Shown here in pieces: positions 12,880 to 25,157 of a DNA stretch of 64,000 bases. The DNA lies in the NCBI GenBank assembly GCA_905147135.1, contig LR990044.1, positions 8,932,122 through 8,996,121 of the forward strand, given 5' to 3'. This DNA comes from Blastobasis lacticolella. Taxonomy: Eukaryota > Arthropoda > Insecta > Lepidoptera > Blastobasidae. Each line of letters opens with the position of its first letter. Within the stretch, counting starts at the first letter, position 1. Under the pieces are notes generated by a model. The model worked only from the letters and a program-made list of their open reading frames with translations, had not been told where the DNA came from and ran no database searches. Made by a program: the position numbers and the translations under genes.

Positions 12880-13180
12880 AGTATTACTAATACTATAAAT
12901 GTGAAAGTTGGTCGGTTTGTATGTTTGTTGCTCAAGCACGCAATAACGGATTGGATGTAGACGTTTGGCGCGCAGATAAAATTTGGATTAATAACAACGG
13001 CAACATTTTATCCCGAAATTCTGTGTAATTGCTACGGGAACACAGCATGACCAAGGTACCACTGAAAGGGTAATAATAAATTACGTACGGTAAACACCTA
13101 CTATTCTTAGGTTCAAAGTGGCCCCTTCCTTCCATCATCAGCTCAGTAGATGTTACCAAAACATTGCATTTAAGTCATCG
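12880..13180 (+). repeat. Common interspersed repeat with CTATAAATGTGAAAG start
   Basis: ACTATAAATGTGAAAGTTGG, GTTTGTATGTTTGTTGCTC and TTGCTACGGGAACACAGCATG follow the order of a frequent lepidopteran repeat. Its class (MITE or Helitron-like) cannot be settled here. No protein. Confidence 0.5.
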
Positions 13181-13801
13181 TCTTCACATACCCAAGTGTG
13201 CCAAATTTCCCCTCAATCGAACACCTGGAACTGGGTATAAGTAGCGGCTACAAAGTACAGACATTGCAAGTTAATATAGTGGATTCGGGTAGTAAGTCAA
13301 CTCTGAAAGTGACTATTAGACAGTCCGCGGAGCGGAATTTGCTTCGCGGACCGCACTGACAACATAATAACATCACCGGGACAAACTAAACGTTCCTGGC
13401 TTGACGATGCCGTGGTGCTTAGCATTTTGTGTGATTGACATTCATAACCTTCACAACGATACTTGTGTTGAATAATATACTTGTATGACTTAGAATATAA
13501 TTTTTATAATGATTTTTATCGGTGATTGACATTTAATTTAATAATGATTGATTGCTGACATGTACTTAAATTTGAAAAGGTGACATTTAATTTAATTTAG
13601 TTTTAATAATTGACATACTTATATTCTTATTTTTGACGTATCGATAATTGATTAATTAATTAATTTGTTATTAATGAGCATGTAATAATTTTGTTAAGAT
13701 AATTTTGTTTTCTATGTTTTTTATTATTTTGCAGTGCCCTTACAGGGTCACGTGAGATACTTACCTACTTTTAAGCTCTAATGTTATTATATTACCATGT
13801 G

Positions 13802-13841
13802 AAGCAATAAATAAATGATGATGATGATGATGATGATGATT
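13802..13841 (+). repeat. (GAT)n microsatellite, probable LINE tail
   Basis: GCAATAAATAAATGATGATG continues as about eight GAT units. Preceded by an AT-rich 3' UTR-like region (13440-13800) with no protein, it resembles a LINE or SINE tail. Confidence 0.6.
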
Positions 13842-14124
13842 ATAAAAAGATTGAAAAAATAAGCTCACTACCTATAGGTATATTCGGCATATACAAACTG
13901 AGAGCTCTGAAGCTCTATTGACTGAAACGGGCCTCTAAATCACACCGCGGTTGAGTGAATTTTCACATAAACCCAATATTTCGAAGGCGAAAGGGTGAAT
14001 GCCTGAGATTCTAGCGCATCTACAAATTGCTTTCATCCGCCGTGCGTGTCAGCTTAAAGATAAATCGTTTCTACGAGATTCAATATAAATTCCTACTTAA
14101 CATGTGCCTTCTTACCATCCTTAT

Positions 14125-14235
14125 TATTTATTTATAACTCTTTATTGTACATACAAGGACAATAGAAAATTGTTACAGTAAGACAATATGGTCCAAAGGC
14201 GGTCTTATTGCTCAAAACGATTTCTTCCAGACACC
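14125..14235 (-). repeat. LINE 3' UTR end (same type as 9358-9426)
   Basis: AACTCTTTATTGTACATAC, GGTCCAAAGGCGGTCTTATT and TTTCTTCCAGACACCC form the inverted 3' end of a LINE type I recognise from Lepidoptera. Confidence 0.65.
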
Positions 14236-14469
14236 CATTTTCACGGACATTCGCTATGTATTTCCAGTGCACAATAAACTGTTAAATAAATTATAATATC
14301 TACAATAATAACCAAAATTGCATAAACATTTTGGACAAATAATGCGTAAATCGTGTATGCTTGTATACATCCGCTCTAGCGCTTTCCATCAGGTGCAACA
14401 ATGAAATGCATTTATTCATGACAAGTTTTCATCGCGCAGCTTTTGATTGAATATCATAGGGGTAGGTAT

Positions 14470-14720
14470 AGATATATACTCATCGAGACCATTCCTAAGA
14501 GCCCAAACATGATGGGGTTATCTTGGGTCTATGTAAACTGGGGGTGAAGACCTGGTGTCCTGTAGTACGGGTTGTGTACAACCTATAGCAGGCGCCAGTC
14601 TTCACACAAAGTTTGTGTTAAATAATCTAAAATTGTATTACTTAAAAAAGCCTGTATAACACCCACTACATGACTACTTTGTGTGAAGAAAATAAATAAA
14701 GTTATATTATATTATAGTTC
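14470..14720 (+). repeat. Interspersed repeat with AATAAA-like 3' end
   Basis: Contains GAGCCCAAACATGATGGGG and GCCAGTCTTCACACAAAG and ends GAAGAAAATAAATAAAGTTATATT, a retroposon-like 3' end. Family not identified. Confidence 0.5.
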
Positions 14721-14749
14721 CTATGGTCACCTTCCATCATCATCATCAT

Positions 14750-15005
14750 CATACTATGAATATCTTCTAGAGGTATAGTCCTCATCAACACCATTCCCAT
14801 GAGCCCAAACACGGTGGGGTTATCTTGATGCGTTCATTAGTTCCTATGACCACCTTCCGACTCCATCATCAGACCAGCTCCATGGGACCATAGTTATTGC
14901 ATTGTTGTATTGTCATCCAAATTTCAGATCAATTTAACGCCGGAAAGTGGGTCAAATTAGCCTTGTAAAATTTGACTTGAACATACAAACATTGCAAGTT
15001 AAATA
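14750..15005 (+). repeat. Interspersed repeat family F (plus) with internal duplication
   Basis: TTCCTATGACCACCTTCCGA, CAGCTCCATGGGACCATAG and GAAAGTGGGTCAAATTAGC are the plus-strand form of the repeat at 11885. A segment with GAGCCCAAACACGGTGGGG repeats, with changes, one at 14480-14530. Confidence 0.6.
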
Positions 15006-15526
15006 AAAGCTGGTAATAACATGTTATGTTTATTTAGGGTATGTTATAGTGTTAATTAAGAATAGGCTCTAACGGTTTCGATTAAAATTATAACTTATAC
15101 ATAGTTTGAAAGTCGAAATAGGTATGTTAGGTATCGGAAAATGTAACGATTCTTACTTTTTTACACGCTCATCCCGAAAAAAATCGTAGTACCTAATTGA
15201 ACATAATTTTGTTCACAGATAGACACAATAAAATTTTACAGACTAAAAACAAATAAATAATGTCAAAAATAAATCTCAAAGACGTTTCGTTAGTGTCGTA
15301 AATAAATGAAACATAAAAAGCGTGGACGACAAAGGTAGAACCAATAAGCCCATTCTCATTACCTTGTCTCATTACGAAATATTTACCCAATAAATACAGA
15401 GCTATCATGCGGGCCATCCACATCCTTCTTTGCCATAAAAGGCAATTCAGTATTGAGCTATTCTTTTTCCTAGAAATGTTTCCTTTGTTGTTGAGTGTTT
15501 CCTTTGGACTATGACATGGATCGTTC

Positions 15527-15668
15527 AAGAGGTATATTGGAAGTCGCTTCAGAGGCGGGCAACGTATTGATAACTACCTTGGTGTTGCTGACGTCCATAG
15601 GCGACGGTGACCATTTTCTATCAGGTGGCCCGCTTGCCTGTTTGTCTGCCACATAACATAAAAAAAAT
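15527..15668 (+). repeat. Diverged family D copy
   Basis: GACGTCCATAGGCGACGGTG, ATCAGGTGGCCCGCTTGCC and TGCCACATAACATAAAAAAA follow the D order with many changes. Confidence 0.65.
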
Positions 15669-16811
15669 TTGATAGGTCTCCGCCAAAGCCGGGTATTTCC
15701 CAACGCCCATTATCACTGCAGTAATTTTATATCCACATCCTCGAAACGTTTTAATGGAAGTATTTCCATTTTGAAATGGGTCACCCAATTCTTGCCCCTC
15801 CATTTCCTTTAATGCATCTCTTTCCACCGTCGAAGCGAAAATAATTTTATTGGCACCGGTGTTGAAGTGCTTTCCTGTATTTCCAATGAAATTGAACTGA
15901 ATGATTTAAGGGAATGAGATATTTTATTATTTAATGGCATCGTGAGGTATATCAAAAGGTATAATGGAGAAATCACCGTTCTCAAATACTTAATACACAC
16001 ATCAACACTGTGATATTGGAGTATTTCCATAAACAGCATTTGGATGAAATGTAAACCATCTTGAACAAAATTAACGCAAACCGTGAAAACGCAGTGAAAA
16101 ATAATTAAATTTAACAGCTTTTAATTACTCATTTGAACAATGAGCGCAAATATGCCATCAACAATTAGGATTGTTTTTTCATTTGCACCAATAAATGTTA
16201 AACAACAATATCCCTAGACTGTGTTGATGTGATTAATGCTCTATGCAAAATATTATTAATTTTGGTACGTACAAGGGCTAAGTACGTGTGGCGGCGGCTG
16301 ATACAAAGTTTCAATAGATCTTTATTGTGAATTGAAAGCTTTATGCTATCTGCCAATAGCTTACCACATTCGCAGACTCGCTCACTTTGCCATCGTTCAG
16401 TGCCAAATTTTTTCTATATCTGGTCAGCGGGTTTGGCGTGAAAACTTAACAGACAGAATTAATTACTTTATATTTTAGTTTGGATGAGATTGCGATCTCA
16501 CCTTATGGAAAGTTACGAGGCGAGACCGAGGATTAAGTAATAATATAAGTACCCATGAGATCCCTACTCAGTCCAGTACCTACATGGCTTCATATTAATT
16601 AATATTCTAGCTTTTGGGTATTTGGAAGCTGAGGCAATTTTTCATCAGTCCATGTCGGGATAGCAATTTATCACTAGATTTATCAGAAGAGAGCAGAACA
16701 CTTTTATACTTAGGCACCTTGATAACGTAGATGCTTACCCCTTACAGGCTTTCGAAAAACTTATACTATGACTAAGACACTGAATATGAAGATACTGAAT
16801 GTCCAAAATTA

Positions 16812-17084
16812 ACATAATAAATAAATAAATATGCTTGGACAAATTCACACAGCGGCGACAGCGCCATCTAGCCCCAAAGTAAGCAAAGCTTGTGTTATGG
16901 GTGTTAGGTAACTGATAAACTACTTATATGCTTTTTTTTAAATACATACTACTCACTACTACTACACCCAGACCCGTAACAGAAATAAAAAATCATCATT
17001 TCAATTTCTGCTCGGCCGGGAATCGAACCCGGGACATCTGCATGGCGACCGGCATGTTAACCAACTGAACCAACTCAGGTCGTC
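16812..17084 (-). mobile_element. SINE family A copy
   Basis: Same family as 11190-11452, inverted. The A-rich tail is (AATA)n at 16812-16830 and the tRNA-like head ends at CAGGTCGTC (17084). The head is diverged (an ACCGGCATG insertion and a changed anticodon arm), so this copy is older. Confidence 0.87.
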
Positions 17085-17424
17085 AGAAATAAAATATGAA
17101 CTAGAACGTAATAATCTAAGCAAGTCGCTAACATCAAACAAACCACCTTATTTCTTATCTTAACAAACATTTGTTTTGTTACGAAATGAGAGAACAACCG
17201 AACCACAAAATTACTCATCTAACTAAACAGATTGTAACACAGAAACAAATAAAAGAGAAGTAGAAAATGTTCCGACCAAAGTAATTTATGAAATTTACCC
17301 AACTGCGAATACTTCTATTACCAGAAAAGCTTCAATTTAGCTTAAGTATTATCATTATCACGGAATACGTAATAAAAAGCGACGCATGGGAAAGTAATTG
17401 GAGATTTTCAGAGAGCCAATTAAA

Positions 17425-17460
17425 AAGAAAGGCGTTGAGTAGTAAGTAAGTAAGTAAAAA
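17425..17460 (+). repeat. (AAGT)n microsatellite
   Basis: GTAGTAAGTAAGTAAGTAAA is a short tetranucleotide array; similar tracts end the repeats at 41505 and 44195. Confidence 0.5.
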
Positions 17461-17830
17461 CTATTTATGCACACACAAAAGTAAAATATATACACAATAT
17501 AAAAAAAAGATCTATGAATATACATAACAGAAAAAAAATAACAATTAAGTAGACGTGACTCTCTAAAATATATCAAAATGACACCGTTATATGTATTGAA
17601 ATGTAGATGTTTTGCGGTTTCTTCTTAGACAAGGTACTAAAACTAAGTATCTTTACACGCAAAAAGATTGGAAAGTTAGCTAGCTACCTTCACGGTTATG
17701 ATAATTTTTTTTTGCTCTGTGTTTACACGAAACACCTTTCCGAGTAACTTCGGTTACAAAATTAATACTTGAGAATCTTGTCATGGCAGCGCCATCTACT
17801 GAGGCACGCCGAAGTAGGTACACTTTTTAT

Positions 17831-18088
17831 ACGACCTGAGTGGTTCAGTGGTCAACATGCTGGTCTGCCACGCAAGAGGTCCCGGGTTTGATTCCCGGCC
17901 GGGCAGAAATTGAAATAATGAATTTTAATTTCTATTACGGGTCTGGGTTTTCTATGTATAATAAGGATGTATTTAATAGTTTTACAGTTATATAGCACCC
18001 ATAACACAAGCTTTGCTTACTTTGGGGCTAGATGGCGCTGTGTGTGAATTTGTCCACGATTATTTATTAATTATTTTATTTATTTTAA
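17831..18088 (+). mobile_element. SINE family A copy
   Basis: Nearly full-length, with the tRNA-Gly-like head complete (TGGTTCAGTGG, TGCCACG loop, GGTTTGATTCC with one change in box B), the shared body, and a TTATTTATT tail at 18056-18088. Confidence 0.88.
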
Positions 18089-18594
18089 TGTAGCTGTCTG
18101 AAAACCCCCCATAAGAATCACCCAATCAGAAGATTTATCATTTATGTAAAGGAAGTCGATGTGATTTGTGTAATGAAGAAGCTTCCTGCTGCAGGTGCGA
18201 CCACGCTATGTAATATGCTGATGTCCTCGGAAACCGCCAACTATCGAGCGCACATTTTTCTAAAACTGTTTGTGACCCTGGGCTCAATACACTAATTACA
18301 GTATATGTGTGGCGGTTTGGCGGTATCTATGGGTACATTCTTTAAAATGCCATAGAACTTAAAATTATCAGATACTAGTGGACCCGGCGCGACTTCGATC
18401 GCGTACACCTACTTTACCCATACCTACCCTTTGTCTTTGCTTATAAACTTTTCTTATAAATCACTCTATCTATTGTTGAAAACTTAAAATCCATTATAAA
18501 GATCTAAGCGTGCATAGATACATAGCGACAGACGGCGGGAAGCGTCTTTGTTTTATACTACGTACCTATCTAAAGGTACTTATATTACTCTTTT

Positions 18595-18866
18595 GACGAC
18601 CTGAGTGGTTCAGTGGTCAACATGCCAGTCAGCCACGGAAGAGGTCCCGGGTTCGATTCCCGGCCGGGCAGAAATTTAAATGATGAATTTTAATTTCTGT
18701 TACGGGTCTGGGTGTTCTATGTATAATAAGTATGTATTTAAAAAATAAATTTTAGTAATATATCAGTTAGCACCCATAGTACAAGCTTTGCTTAGTTTGG
18801 GGCTAGATGACGCTGTGTGAATTTGTCCACGATTATTTATTTATTTATTATTATTATTTATTATTT
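18595..18866 (+). mobile_element. SINE family A copy
   Basis: Begins GACGACCTGAGTGG and keeps both promoter boxes, with changes in the anticodon arm (CAGTCAGCCACGG). It ends in (TTAT)n. It lies only about 0.5 kb from the previous copy in the same orientation, but the DNA between them does not suggest a simple tandem duplication. Confidence 0.88.
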
Positions 18867-19683
18867 AAAATTGTTTTTACCTAAATTTGTAACTACGGCT
18901 TCAATTTTCTAAAATAACCATTAACCAAAGAGCTTATTTCAATCCAAAAAATTCAAGTTTTCAGTACCTACTTTTGATTTGGCAATTCACATATTACACG
19001 TCCCATTCTCTTTAATTTCGCAGCTATACTTACTATTAAGGTGTCTAAGGTGTAAGGCTTGGTGCTAGCAATGTCTTCAGCCGTGAAACAAGTCCCTGAG
19101 GTTAGCTTTTATTGCCTTGAACTCTATTTGTTTCACCAATTGTGCTGAAACGCCAAGCCCTAGGATTGTTCTCAAAGGGTTTTTAAGCCCGTTTACATAG
19201 AAGACATCTCGTAAATTACAAATTTATTGCTATTGTTACTTTGCTAGTCAATCTAGGCTTTATTTCATGAAACTTTCCACTTTGCGAGAAACCCGAAACT
19301 TTCCCGAAGTTATGTACCTCTATGCTGGCATTGATTGCCAGATAAAGTGCCGTCGAATCAAAAATAAACATGATTTAAAGTTTACAATATAGTGAGAATT
19401 ATATTTCACCATATGCAATGATATTCGTTTCATAGGTAAAGAAATTCTAGAAAATATGAGTAGGACAGTAAGCCAGGGTTTCAAAGTAACAAGTATGAAA
19501 CATTGCATGCCAATCTGTTCAGTTCTCAAATAATTAGGTATTGAGGCATTGTCTCAATGTATTCATAATGCCGTAAATACAAAGATAGTTTTCGTTTTGT
19601 ATGATGTAGGATGTTGGTAGACAAAGTCTTGATTTTCGGATTGTTTCCTTATTTGTGCTGTAAGATCTCGCTTTTTGTATGAT

Positions 19684-19975
19684 TTGAAAGAAAGAAAGAA
19701 AGGAAAGACATTTATTACACATAGCACACCACGACATAATAACAATTACAGACAACAGCTACTATTACAGACAACGGAAACATTAATAGTTAAAATATCT
19801 AAATTAAAACAATACTTAGCCTCCCATGACACTGTCGGTGCCGCGGTGGCCAGCGTAAATCGTACCCACTCGCATGTGCTGTGAGGCGCAAGAAACAACT
19901 CACAGCGCTGGTATTCGGTGGGCCCAGTTTTTAGGTACGTCACGGGCGTTATACTACCTAAATATATATAAATAA
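19684..19975 (-). repeat. LINE-like 3' UTR with (GAAA)n tail
   Basis: GAAAGAAAGAAAGAAAGGAA followed by GACATTTATTAC is an inverted LINE tail. The segment then holds GC-richer sequence (GTCGGTGCCGCGGTGGCC) to about 19945. No protein is recognised. Confidence 0.5.
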
Positions 19976-20435
19976 ATAAATAAAAAGAAATGTAAAAATT
20001 TATTCAAACATGATTTTAAATCTACTATACTTAAGCTTGCTTAATGTTTAACAGATTAAGTATTAGTACAATGTACGAAAGGCTCCCCGACGCAAGGTAT
20101 TTGTATAACCGCTTCCCGTCACCCAAGGAGATTGAAAAACAAAACTAGTTATTGCTAGCTATATAACTTTTCAATTGCTCTCACGACATACATTACCACA
20201 CACAATACCCTATGTCCAAAATATTTAACAATACCTAAAGTGCCACAAACTTAATTGACCCGATAATGGCGTCGCTGTTGTTGAGAACAATATAACATTT
20301 CAAATTAGCGACACCATTTCCAGTTTTGGCCACCGGGACAGATAAGTTTGTGGTGCTGTGCAAACAAAAGTTTTCAACCAGTGCGTACTACCTGTCATGA
20401 CCTGAAACGTGGACACTGTGCGGCAGGTTTACGAG

Positions 20436-20612
20436 TAGGCTAATTACGTAACGCTGTTGCCAACAATTCTCTGATTTCAATTATTGCGATTCTTGGGTTC
20501 AGTTGCTAACAAAGTTCCATTACAACAATCTGAAACTATTAAATCGATCATACGTAATTGAAAAAGTAACAATTTCAATCATTGAAATCAAAGAATTTGC
20601 GTAATTAACTTA
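20436..20612. mobile_element. TIR element family T, diverged copy
   Basis: TAGGCTAATTACGTAACGCT and GTTGCCAACAATTC at the left, with an inverted CAATTTCAATCATTGAAATC and AATTTGCGTAATTA at the right, make a MITE-like element. It matches the copy at 26810-27014 along most of its length. The right end is degraded. Confidence 0.72.
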
Positions 20613-20994
20613 CTGTTCAATATCGCTTAGCGTGGAATCCAACTAAAGGATAAAATTCGTAACAATGTAATTCGAATTAGTAAGCTGAAGTGGTAATGGG
20701 CTGGCCATACCGGCCGAAGAACCCAAAAATTATTAGGTAAACGATTTCTAGAGTAGATACCGCGATTCAGCAAGCGTAGTGAAGGATGCCCTCAGGTTTT
20801 TCAATTTCTTGGAAATGGCCAATCCGATTACGACGAAACATTGTAGTAAATTTAAACAACATTACGCAAATTTCATTATGATAGCTACCCTTTTCATAAA
20901 ATTACATCTGGTTAAAGAGACATAACTTACGTCAAATGAAAAGGGTTTCAAACTCTTATAAAAATCTGAGAAAATATTGTTATCTTTAGGGACT

Positions 20995-21006
20995 TACTGG
21001 CATCTA
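20995..21006 (+). repeat. Left target-site duplication of the intact LINE
   Basis: TACTGGCATCTA here is repeated exactly at 25146-25157 on the other side of the element, the product of staggered nicking during insertion. Confidence 0.9.
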
Positions 21007-24000
21007 TTGTTTTTATCTATTATCATTTGGGGTGTAGCGGGGTACCTCGTAGCATTGAACCTCACCAGCCGTCTTCTAATGAAGTGTGAGACTAATTGGG
21101 CTACGGGTTTCCCGTAATTTCTCACCAGTGGCTCCAAGTAGCTGTTGCACACGCAGCGGCCACACCCCGGTACACCACGTCGGCTCGTGGGCGAAACCTG
21201 GTCGAGAGACGCTTGGAGGCTTCGGCAGATAAGCGGAACTGCGAATATCTCTCGCATTGTGTGGAAAGTCTGTCTTGGCGTGGAAGGCAACTCACCGCAG
21301 ATATGCAAAGGAGTTTTGGCGGACACGGCAAGGCAGCAAGGCCATGTGGAGGGCCTAGGGCGGCAGTAGAGTTCATTAGAAACTGTCGGCCAGACACTGC
21401 ATCTAACCTTGCCTCTGATCGTAACGGTCCACCGTTCCATCAGGTATAGGCAAGGGAAGACGAGAGAGTGCATCTGTGCCAGCGCGATCATTTGTGCACT
21501 TAAATATTTCCTGCGCAGATGACTGCACGGCGTATAATATTGGTCACCGAGAAATCCTAAAGCCCTGTGGCGATGGGCAGAGGTGGAGAGGTCGAGTTAT
21601 GGTGCATGCTCGGCTTTGTCTGATGTCTGCACACAGGCGGCTTGGGTAATGATGGTCGTTTCTGCGCTGCAATGGGACAACAGCGTGGGTCCGGCAGCAG
21701 CCCGAGTGACGGAGCAGCCCTTTTCAGGGAGGCACTGCTTCCCCCGCCCAGCCGGGGAAGGGGCTAGAAAAGGTGCCCTAACCAAATGTTTGTCCCGACC
21801 ATTAGGGGGGGTAGTAACCACGGCTGCCCAAGCATCCCAATCCTCGTGGTCGACAGTACAAGAAGAAAAAACAAACATCTATTATGTTGTTTGGTGCGTG
21901 GAACGTGCGCACGCTACTGGATCGTGACATAAACCGATGCTCGGAAAGGAAAACTGCAGTCGTTGCCCGGGAACTCTTGCGCTATAGTGTGGACATTGCC
22001 GCGCTCAGCGAAACCCACTTAGCCGATGAGGGAGAGCTTGTGGAAGTCGGCGCGGGCTACAAATTCTTTTGGAAGGGCACTCCTCTATCAGAACCCAGAC
22101 GATCAGGCGTCGGATTTGCAATAAAGTTGCAGATTGCCAATAACTTAGAAGAATGCCCTCAGTATATTTCCGATCGCATTATGACATTGCGTCTGCATCT
22201 AGCAAATAATAACTACCTAAATCTAATCAGCGTATATGCGCCGACATTGGATAAGGATGACGAGACCAAAGATAAGTTTTATGAAGAGCTCACCCAAACC
22301 CTTGCGAAGATACGACCTAGAGAGCAAGTTCTTCTTCTCGGCGACTTTAATGCGCGAGTTGGTTGCGACTTTGAGGCATGGCCAAGGGTATTGGGCAGAC
22401 ATGGAGTTGGCAACTTGAACAGTAATGGTCAGCGTTTGTTAAGTCTATGTGCTCAGTTTGAACTGGCCATTGCAAACACACTCTTCCGGCTACCTGCAAA
22501 ATATAAAACAACCTGGATGCATCCGAGGTCGAAGCATTGGCACCTTATAGATTACGCGATCGTAAAACAAAAACACGTTTCCCAGGTCATGGTCACGCGT
22601 GTTATGAGAGGCGCGAACTGTTGGTCGGATCACCGGCTTATAATCATTAAGCTCAAGCTACAGCTGCGTCCTCCTCGGAGAATAAGTAGAGCGAGACCTG
22701 TAGGATTAAACCTAGATAGGCTTGAAGATAAGGAGACGCGTGAGCAATACGTTAGGCAGATAGCTGAAAATGTCCGTGGGATTGATATTGAAGATGGCGA
22801 ATTAACGTCAAATTGGAGTGCACTCTCGTCGCAAATTATTCAAGTTGGAACGGAAGTCTTAGGTGTAAAAAGGCGTGTACATGAGGATTGGTTCGACGAG
22901 AATGATAGCATTTTAAGAGAAGCTCTCGGCAAACACCGTCAACTTCTAAGGCAATTAGATGCGCGACATCAGAATAATTCAGATCTGCAGCGAAAAATTA
23001 AGCAGAGTGGAAGCGACCTCAGAAAGTTGACCAGGGAAATGAAGGATAAATGGTGGCTTAGAAAATCTGAATACATCCAATGGCTCTCTGACTCAAATAA
23101 GCTGGGTGACTTCTATATGGAGGTGAGGAAGCTGGTCGGCACATCTAATCGAAGTACAGTACCCTTGAGGTCGCAGGACGGCGTAAAGCTCCTTACTGAA
23201 AAGGGGGACATATTGAATCGCTGGGCTGAGCACTTCAAGGACTTACTTAATGTTGACCGATCAGTAGACCTTCAACAAATTAACTGCATCCATCCCCTTC
23301 CAGAAGTGCCTGAGTTAGCAGAGCCCCCTACGCTGGAGGAGGTTACAGTGGCCATCAGATCTCTTCAAAACAAGAAAGCGGTTGGCATAGATAACATCCC
23401 GTGTGAACTTCTTAAGTACGGCGGGGACGATCTTTATGCTGCGGTATGGAAGTTTTTCATCCAGATGTGGAGTACGGAACAAGTACCAGATGAGTTTACC
23501 ATATCTGGGATCTGTTCGCTGTATAAGAACAAAGGTGATAGATCGAATTGTAACTCCTATCGTGGCATATCGCTCTTGTCTACTGCTGGGAAGGCCTTCG
23601 CCCGGGTGTTACTCAACCGCCTAACCACAGTATCGGAGACTTTACTGCCTGAGACCCAATTTGGTTTTCGTCCAGAAAGAGGAACATGTGAGGCTATCTT
23701 TTGTTTGCGACAGCTGCAGGAAAAAAGCAGAGAGCAGGGTCAGTCTATGTTTATGGCGTTTGTTGACCTAGAGAAAGCTTTTGATAGCATTCCTCGGGAA
23801 GCCTTATGGACGGTGTTAAAAAAGGTCGGTTGCCCGGACAAATTCATACGAATTATACGCCTTCTGCATGATGGTATGACATGCTGTGTTTCAGTGAACG
23901 GCGAGCTGACTGAGTACTTTCCTGTCAGCTGTGGTGTTAAGCAAGGATGCGTCCTTGCGCCCACTCTCTTCGCTCTTTACTTTGCAGCGGTTGTCAACGA

Positions 24001-25145
24001 TGCTCTGCAGAGAGTTCCGGCCGGCATACGTATTCGTTTCCGTACTGATGCAAAACTTTTTAATTTGTCTCGCCTTAAGGCGCGCACTAAGGTCTCATTA
24101 GATATAGTGACAGCAATAATGTACGCTGATGACTTGTGTTTCTTAGCGGATTCCCCAACTGATCTGCAACAGCTGATGACTAGTCTTGACGAATCGTGCA
24201 ATAAATTCGGTCTCAAAATTAGTATTACTAAGACTGAAGTGATGGTAACAGGTGCGCAGACTGACATCCCACTTAATATCCGGCTCGATCAAGACGTCCT
24301 AAAGCAAGTGGAGAAGTTTAGGTACTTGGGAAGCACAATAACATCAAAGTGCGACCTGGATGCAGAAATTAACAACAGGATCGGTGCTGCGTCAGCAGCA
24401 TTTGGTAAACTTCGATCAAAGGTATTCCGTTCACATGATCTGAGGCTGAAGACAAAAGTCTCTGTCTATATGGCGATTGTTCTGCCGAATTTATTGTATT
24501 CATCCGAGACCTGGTGCTTATATCGGAAACAGATTCGCGCTCTGGACAGGTTCCATCTTCGATGTCTCCGACATATTATGGGCATCCACTGGTCCGACTA
24601 CATCAGAAACACTGAAGTCCTTCGGCGCGCTAACATCTGCGGTATCGAAGCCTATCTGATGCGAAGACACCTGAGGTGGTGTGGTCACGTGTACCGGATG
24701 CCCGAGGGTAGAGTCGCAAAGCACATCCTTTATAGTGAACTTCAAGATGGCACACGGAAGCAGGGCGGGCAGCTCTTGCGTTACAAGGATGTGCAAAAGA
24801 GACATATGAAGAGATGTTGCATAGATCCCAGTACATGGGAATCGCTGGCTGCAGACCGTCCAGGGTGGAGGCGTCGTGTGAAGCTGAGCATTTCCGAATT
24901 TGAAGATCGACGCACAAAGGAGCTCGACCAAAGACGCGATGACTTGAAAGCTCGACCACCTGCAGCTATATATTATAACTTCCAGAACAGTGTCCTGACC
25001 TGCCCAATTTGTTCCCGCACATTTAAAGCCAAAATTGGCTACGCAAGTCACATGCGGGCACACGATAGACAGGAGCAGCAGAATTGACCTAACTTGTGGC
25101 GTCGCTGCAGTCGCTGTAGCCGAAAACGGCTTGGAAGGCTATATA
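21007..25145 (+). mobile_element. Intact non-LTR retrotransposon (APE-RT LINE, RTE/CR1-like) with 12-bp TSD
   Basis: The 4139-bp insertion is bounded by the direct repeat TACTGGCATCTA at 20995-21006 and 25146-25157. It has about 870 bp of leader, one long open frame (21884-25087) and a short 3' UTR of about 58 bp ending GGCTATATA, with no poly(A) or GAT tail. The leader is GC-richer than its surroundings and holds no recognised ORF1. The open frame and perfect TSD suggest a recent insertion. The clade is uncertain: the GAWNVRTL start, the RT core and the C-terminal zinc finger resemble RTE/CR1-like APE retrotransposons seen across invertebrates. Confidence 0.92.
21884..25087 (+). CDS. Endonuclease-reverse transcriptase of the intact LINE
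   Basis: The 1067-residue protein carries out target-primed reverse transcription: it nicks chromosomal DNA and copies its own RNA there. The APE endonuclease spans about residues 1-255, with Asn7 (GAWNVRTL), Glu43 (LSETHL), Asp154/Asn156 (LGDFNARVG) and Ser-Asp-His 248-250 all present. The RT domain follows: GFRPERGT, Asp628 in [22 protein letters not shown], and catalytic YADD at 747-750. The C-terminal part contains the [10 protein letters not shown] motif common in LINEs and a C2H2 finger (Cys1040, Cys1043, His1056, His1060). No stop or frameshift is seen. The frame stays open upstream of the ATG back to a TAG-TAA at 21812-21817, adding 22 basic codons without an ATG, so a non-AUG start is possible. 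Confidence 0.93.
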   Translation: MLFGAWNVRTLLDRDINRCSERKTAVVARELLRYSVDIAALSETHLADEGELVEVGAGYKFFWKGTPLSEPRRSGVGFAIKLQIANNLEECPQYISDRIMTLRLHLANNNYLNLISVYAPTLDKDDETKDKFYEELTQTLAKIRPREQVLLLGDFNARVGCDFEAWPRVLGRHGVGNLNSNGQRLLSLCAQFELAIANTLFRLPAKYKTTWMHPRSKHWHLIDYAIVKQKHVSQVMVTRVMRGANCWSDHRLIIIKLKLQLRPPRRISRARPVGLNLDRLEDKETREQYVRQIAENVRGIDIEDGELTSNWSALSSQIIQVGTEVLGVKRRVHEDWFDENDSILREALGKHRQLLRQLDARHQNNSDLQRKIKQSGSDLRKLTREMKDKWWLRKSEYIQWLSDSNKLGDFYMEVRKLVGTSNRSTVPLRSQDGVKLLTEKGDILNRWAEHFKDLLNVDRSVDLQQINCIHPLPEVPELAEPPTLEEVTVAIRSLQNKKAVGIDNIPCELLKYGGDDLYAAVWKFFIQMWSTEQVPDEFTISGICSLYKNKGDRSNCNSYRGISLLSTAGKAFARVLLNRLTTVSETLLPETQFGFRPERGTCEAIFCLRQLQEKSREQGQSMFMAFVDLEKAFDSIPREALWTVLKKVGCPDKFIRIIRLLHDGMTCCVSVNGELTEYFPVSCGVKQGCVLAPTLFALYFAAVVNDALQRVPAGIRIRFRTDAKLFNLSRLKARTKVSLDIVTAIMYADDLCFLADSPTDLQQLMTSLDESCNKFGLKISITKTEVMVTGAQTDIPLNIRLDQDVLKQVEKFRYLGSTITSKCDLDAEINNRIGAASAAFGKLRSKVFRSHDLRLKTKVSVYMAIVLPNLLYSSETWCLYRKQIRALDRFHLRCLRHIMGIHWSDYIRNTEVLRRANICGIEAYLMRRHLRWCGHVYRMPEGRVAKHILYSELQDGTRKQGGQLLRYKDVQKRHMKRCCIDPSTWESLAADRPGWRRRVKLSISEFEDRRTKELDQRRDDLKARPPAAIYYNFQNSVLTCPICSRTFKAKIGYASHMRAHDRQEQQN

Positions 25146-25157
25146 TACTGGCATCTA
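25146..25157 (+). repeat. Right target-site duplication of the intact LINE
   Basis: Exact copy of the 12-mer at 20995-21006, directly following the element's 3' end. Confidence 0.9.

Noticed and set aside
21096..21449. Possible ORF1 of the intact LINE (117 codons), and 21583-21927
   Set aside because: No gag, RRM, CCHC or coiled-coil features; overlapping frames on both strands in a GC-rich leader are expected by chance.
24518..25063. 181-codon minus-strand frame opposite the LINE ORF
   Set aside because: It is an antisense shadow of the retrotransposon polyprotein with no domain of its own.
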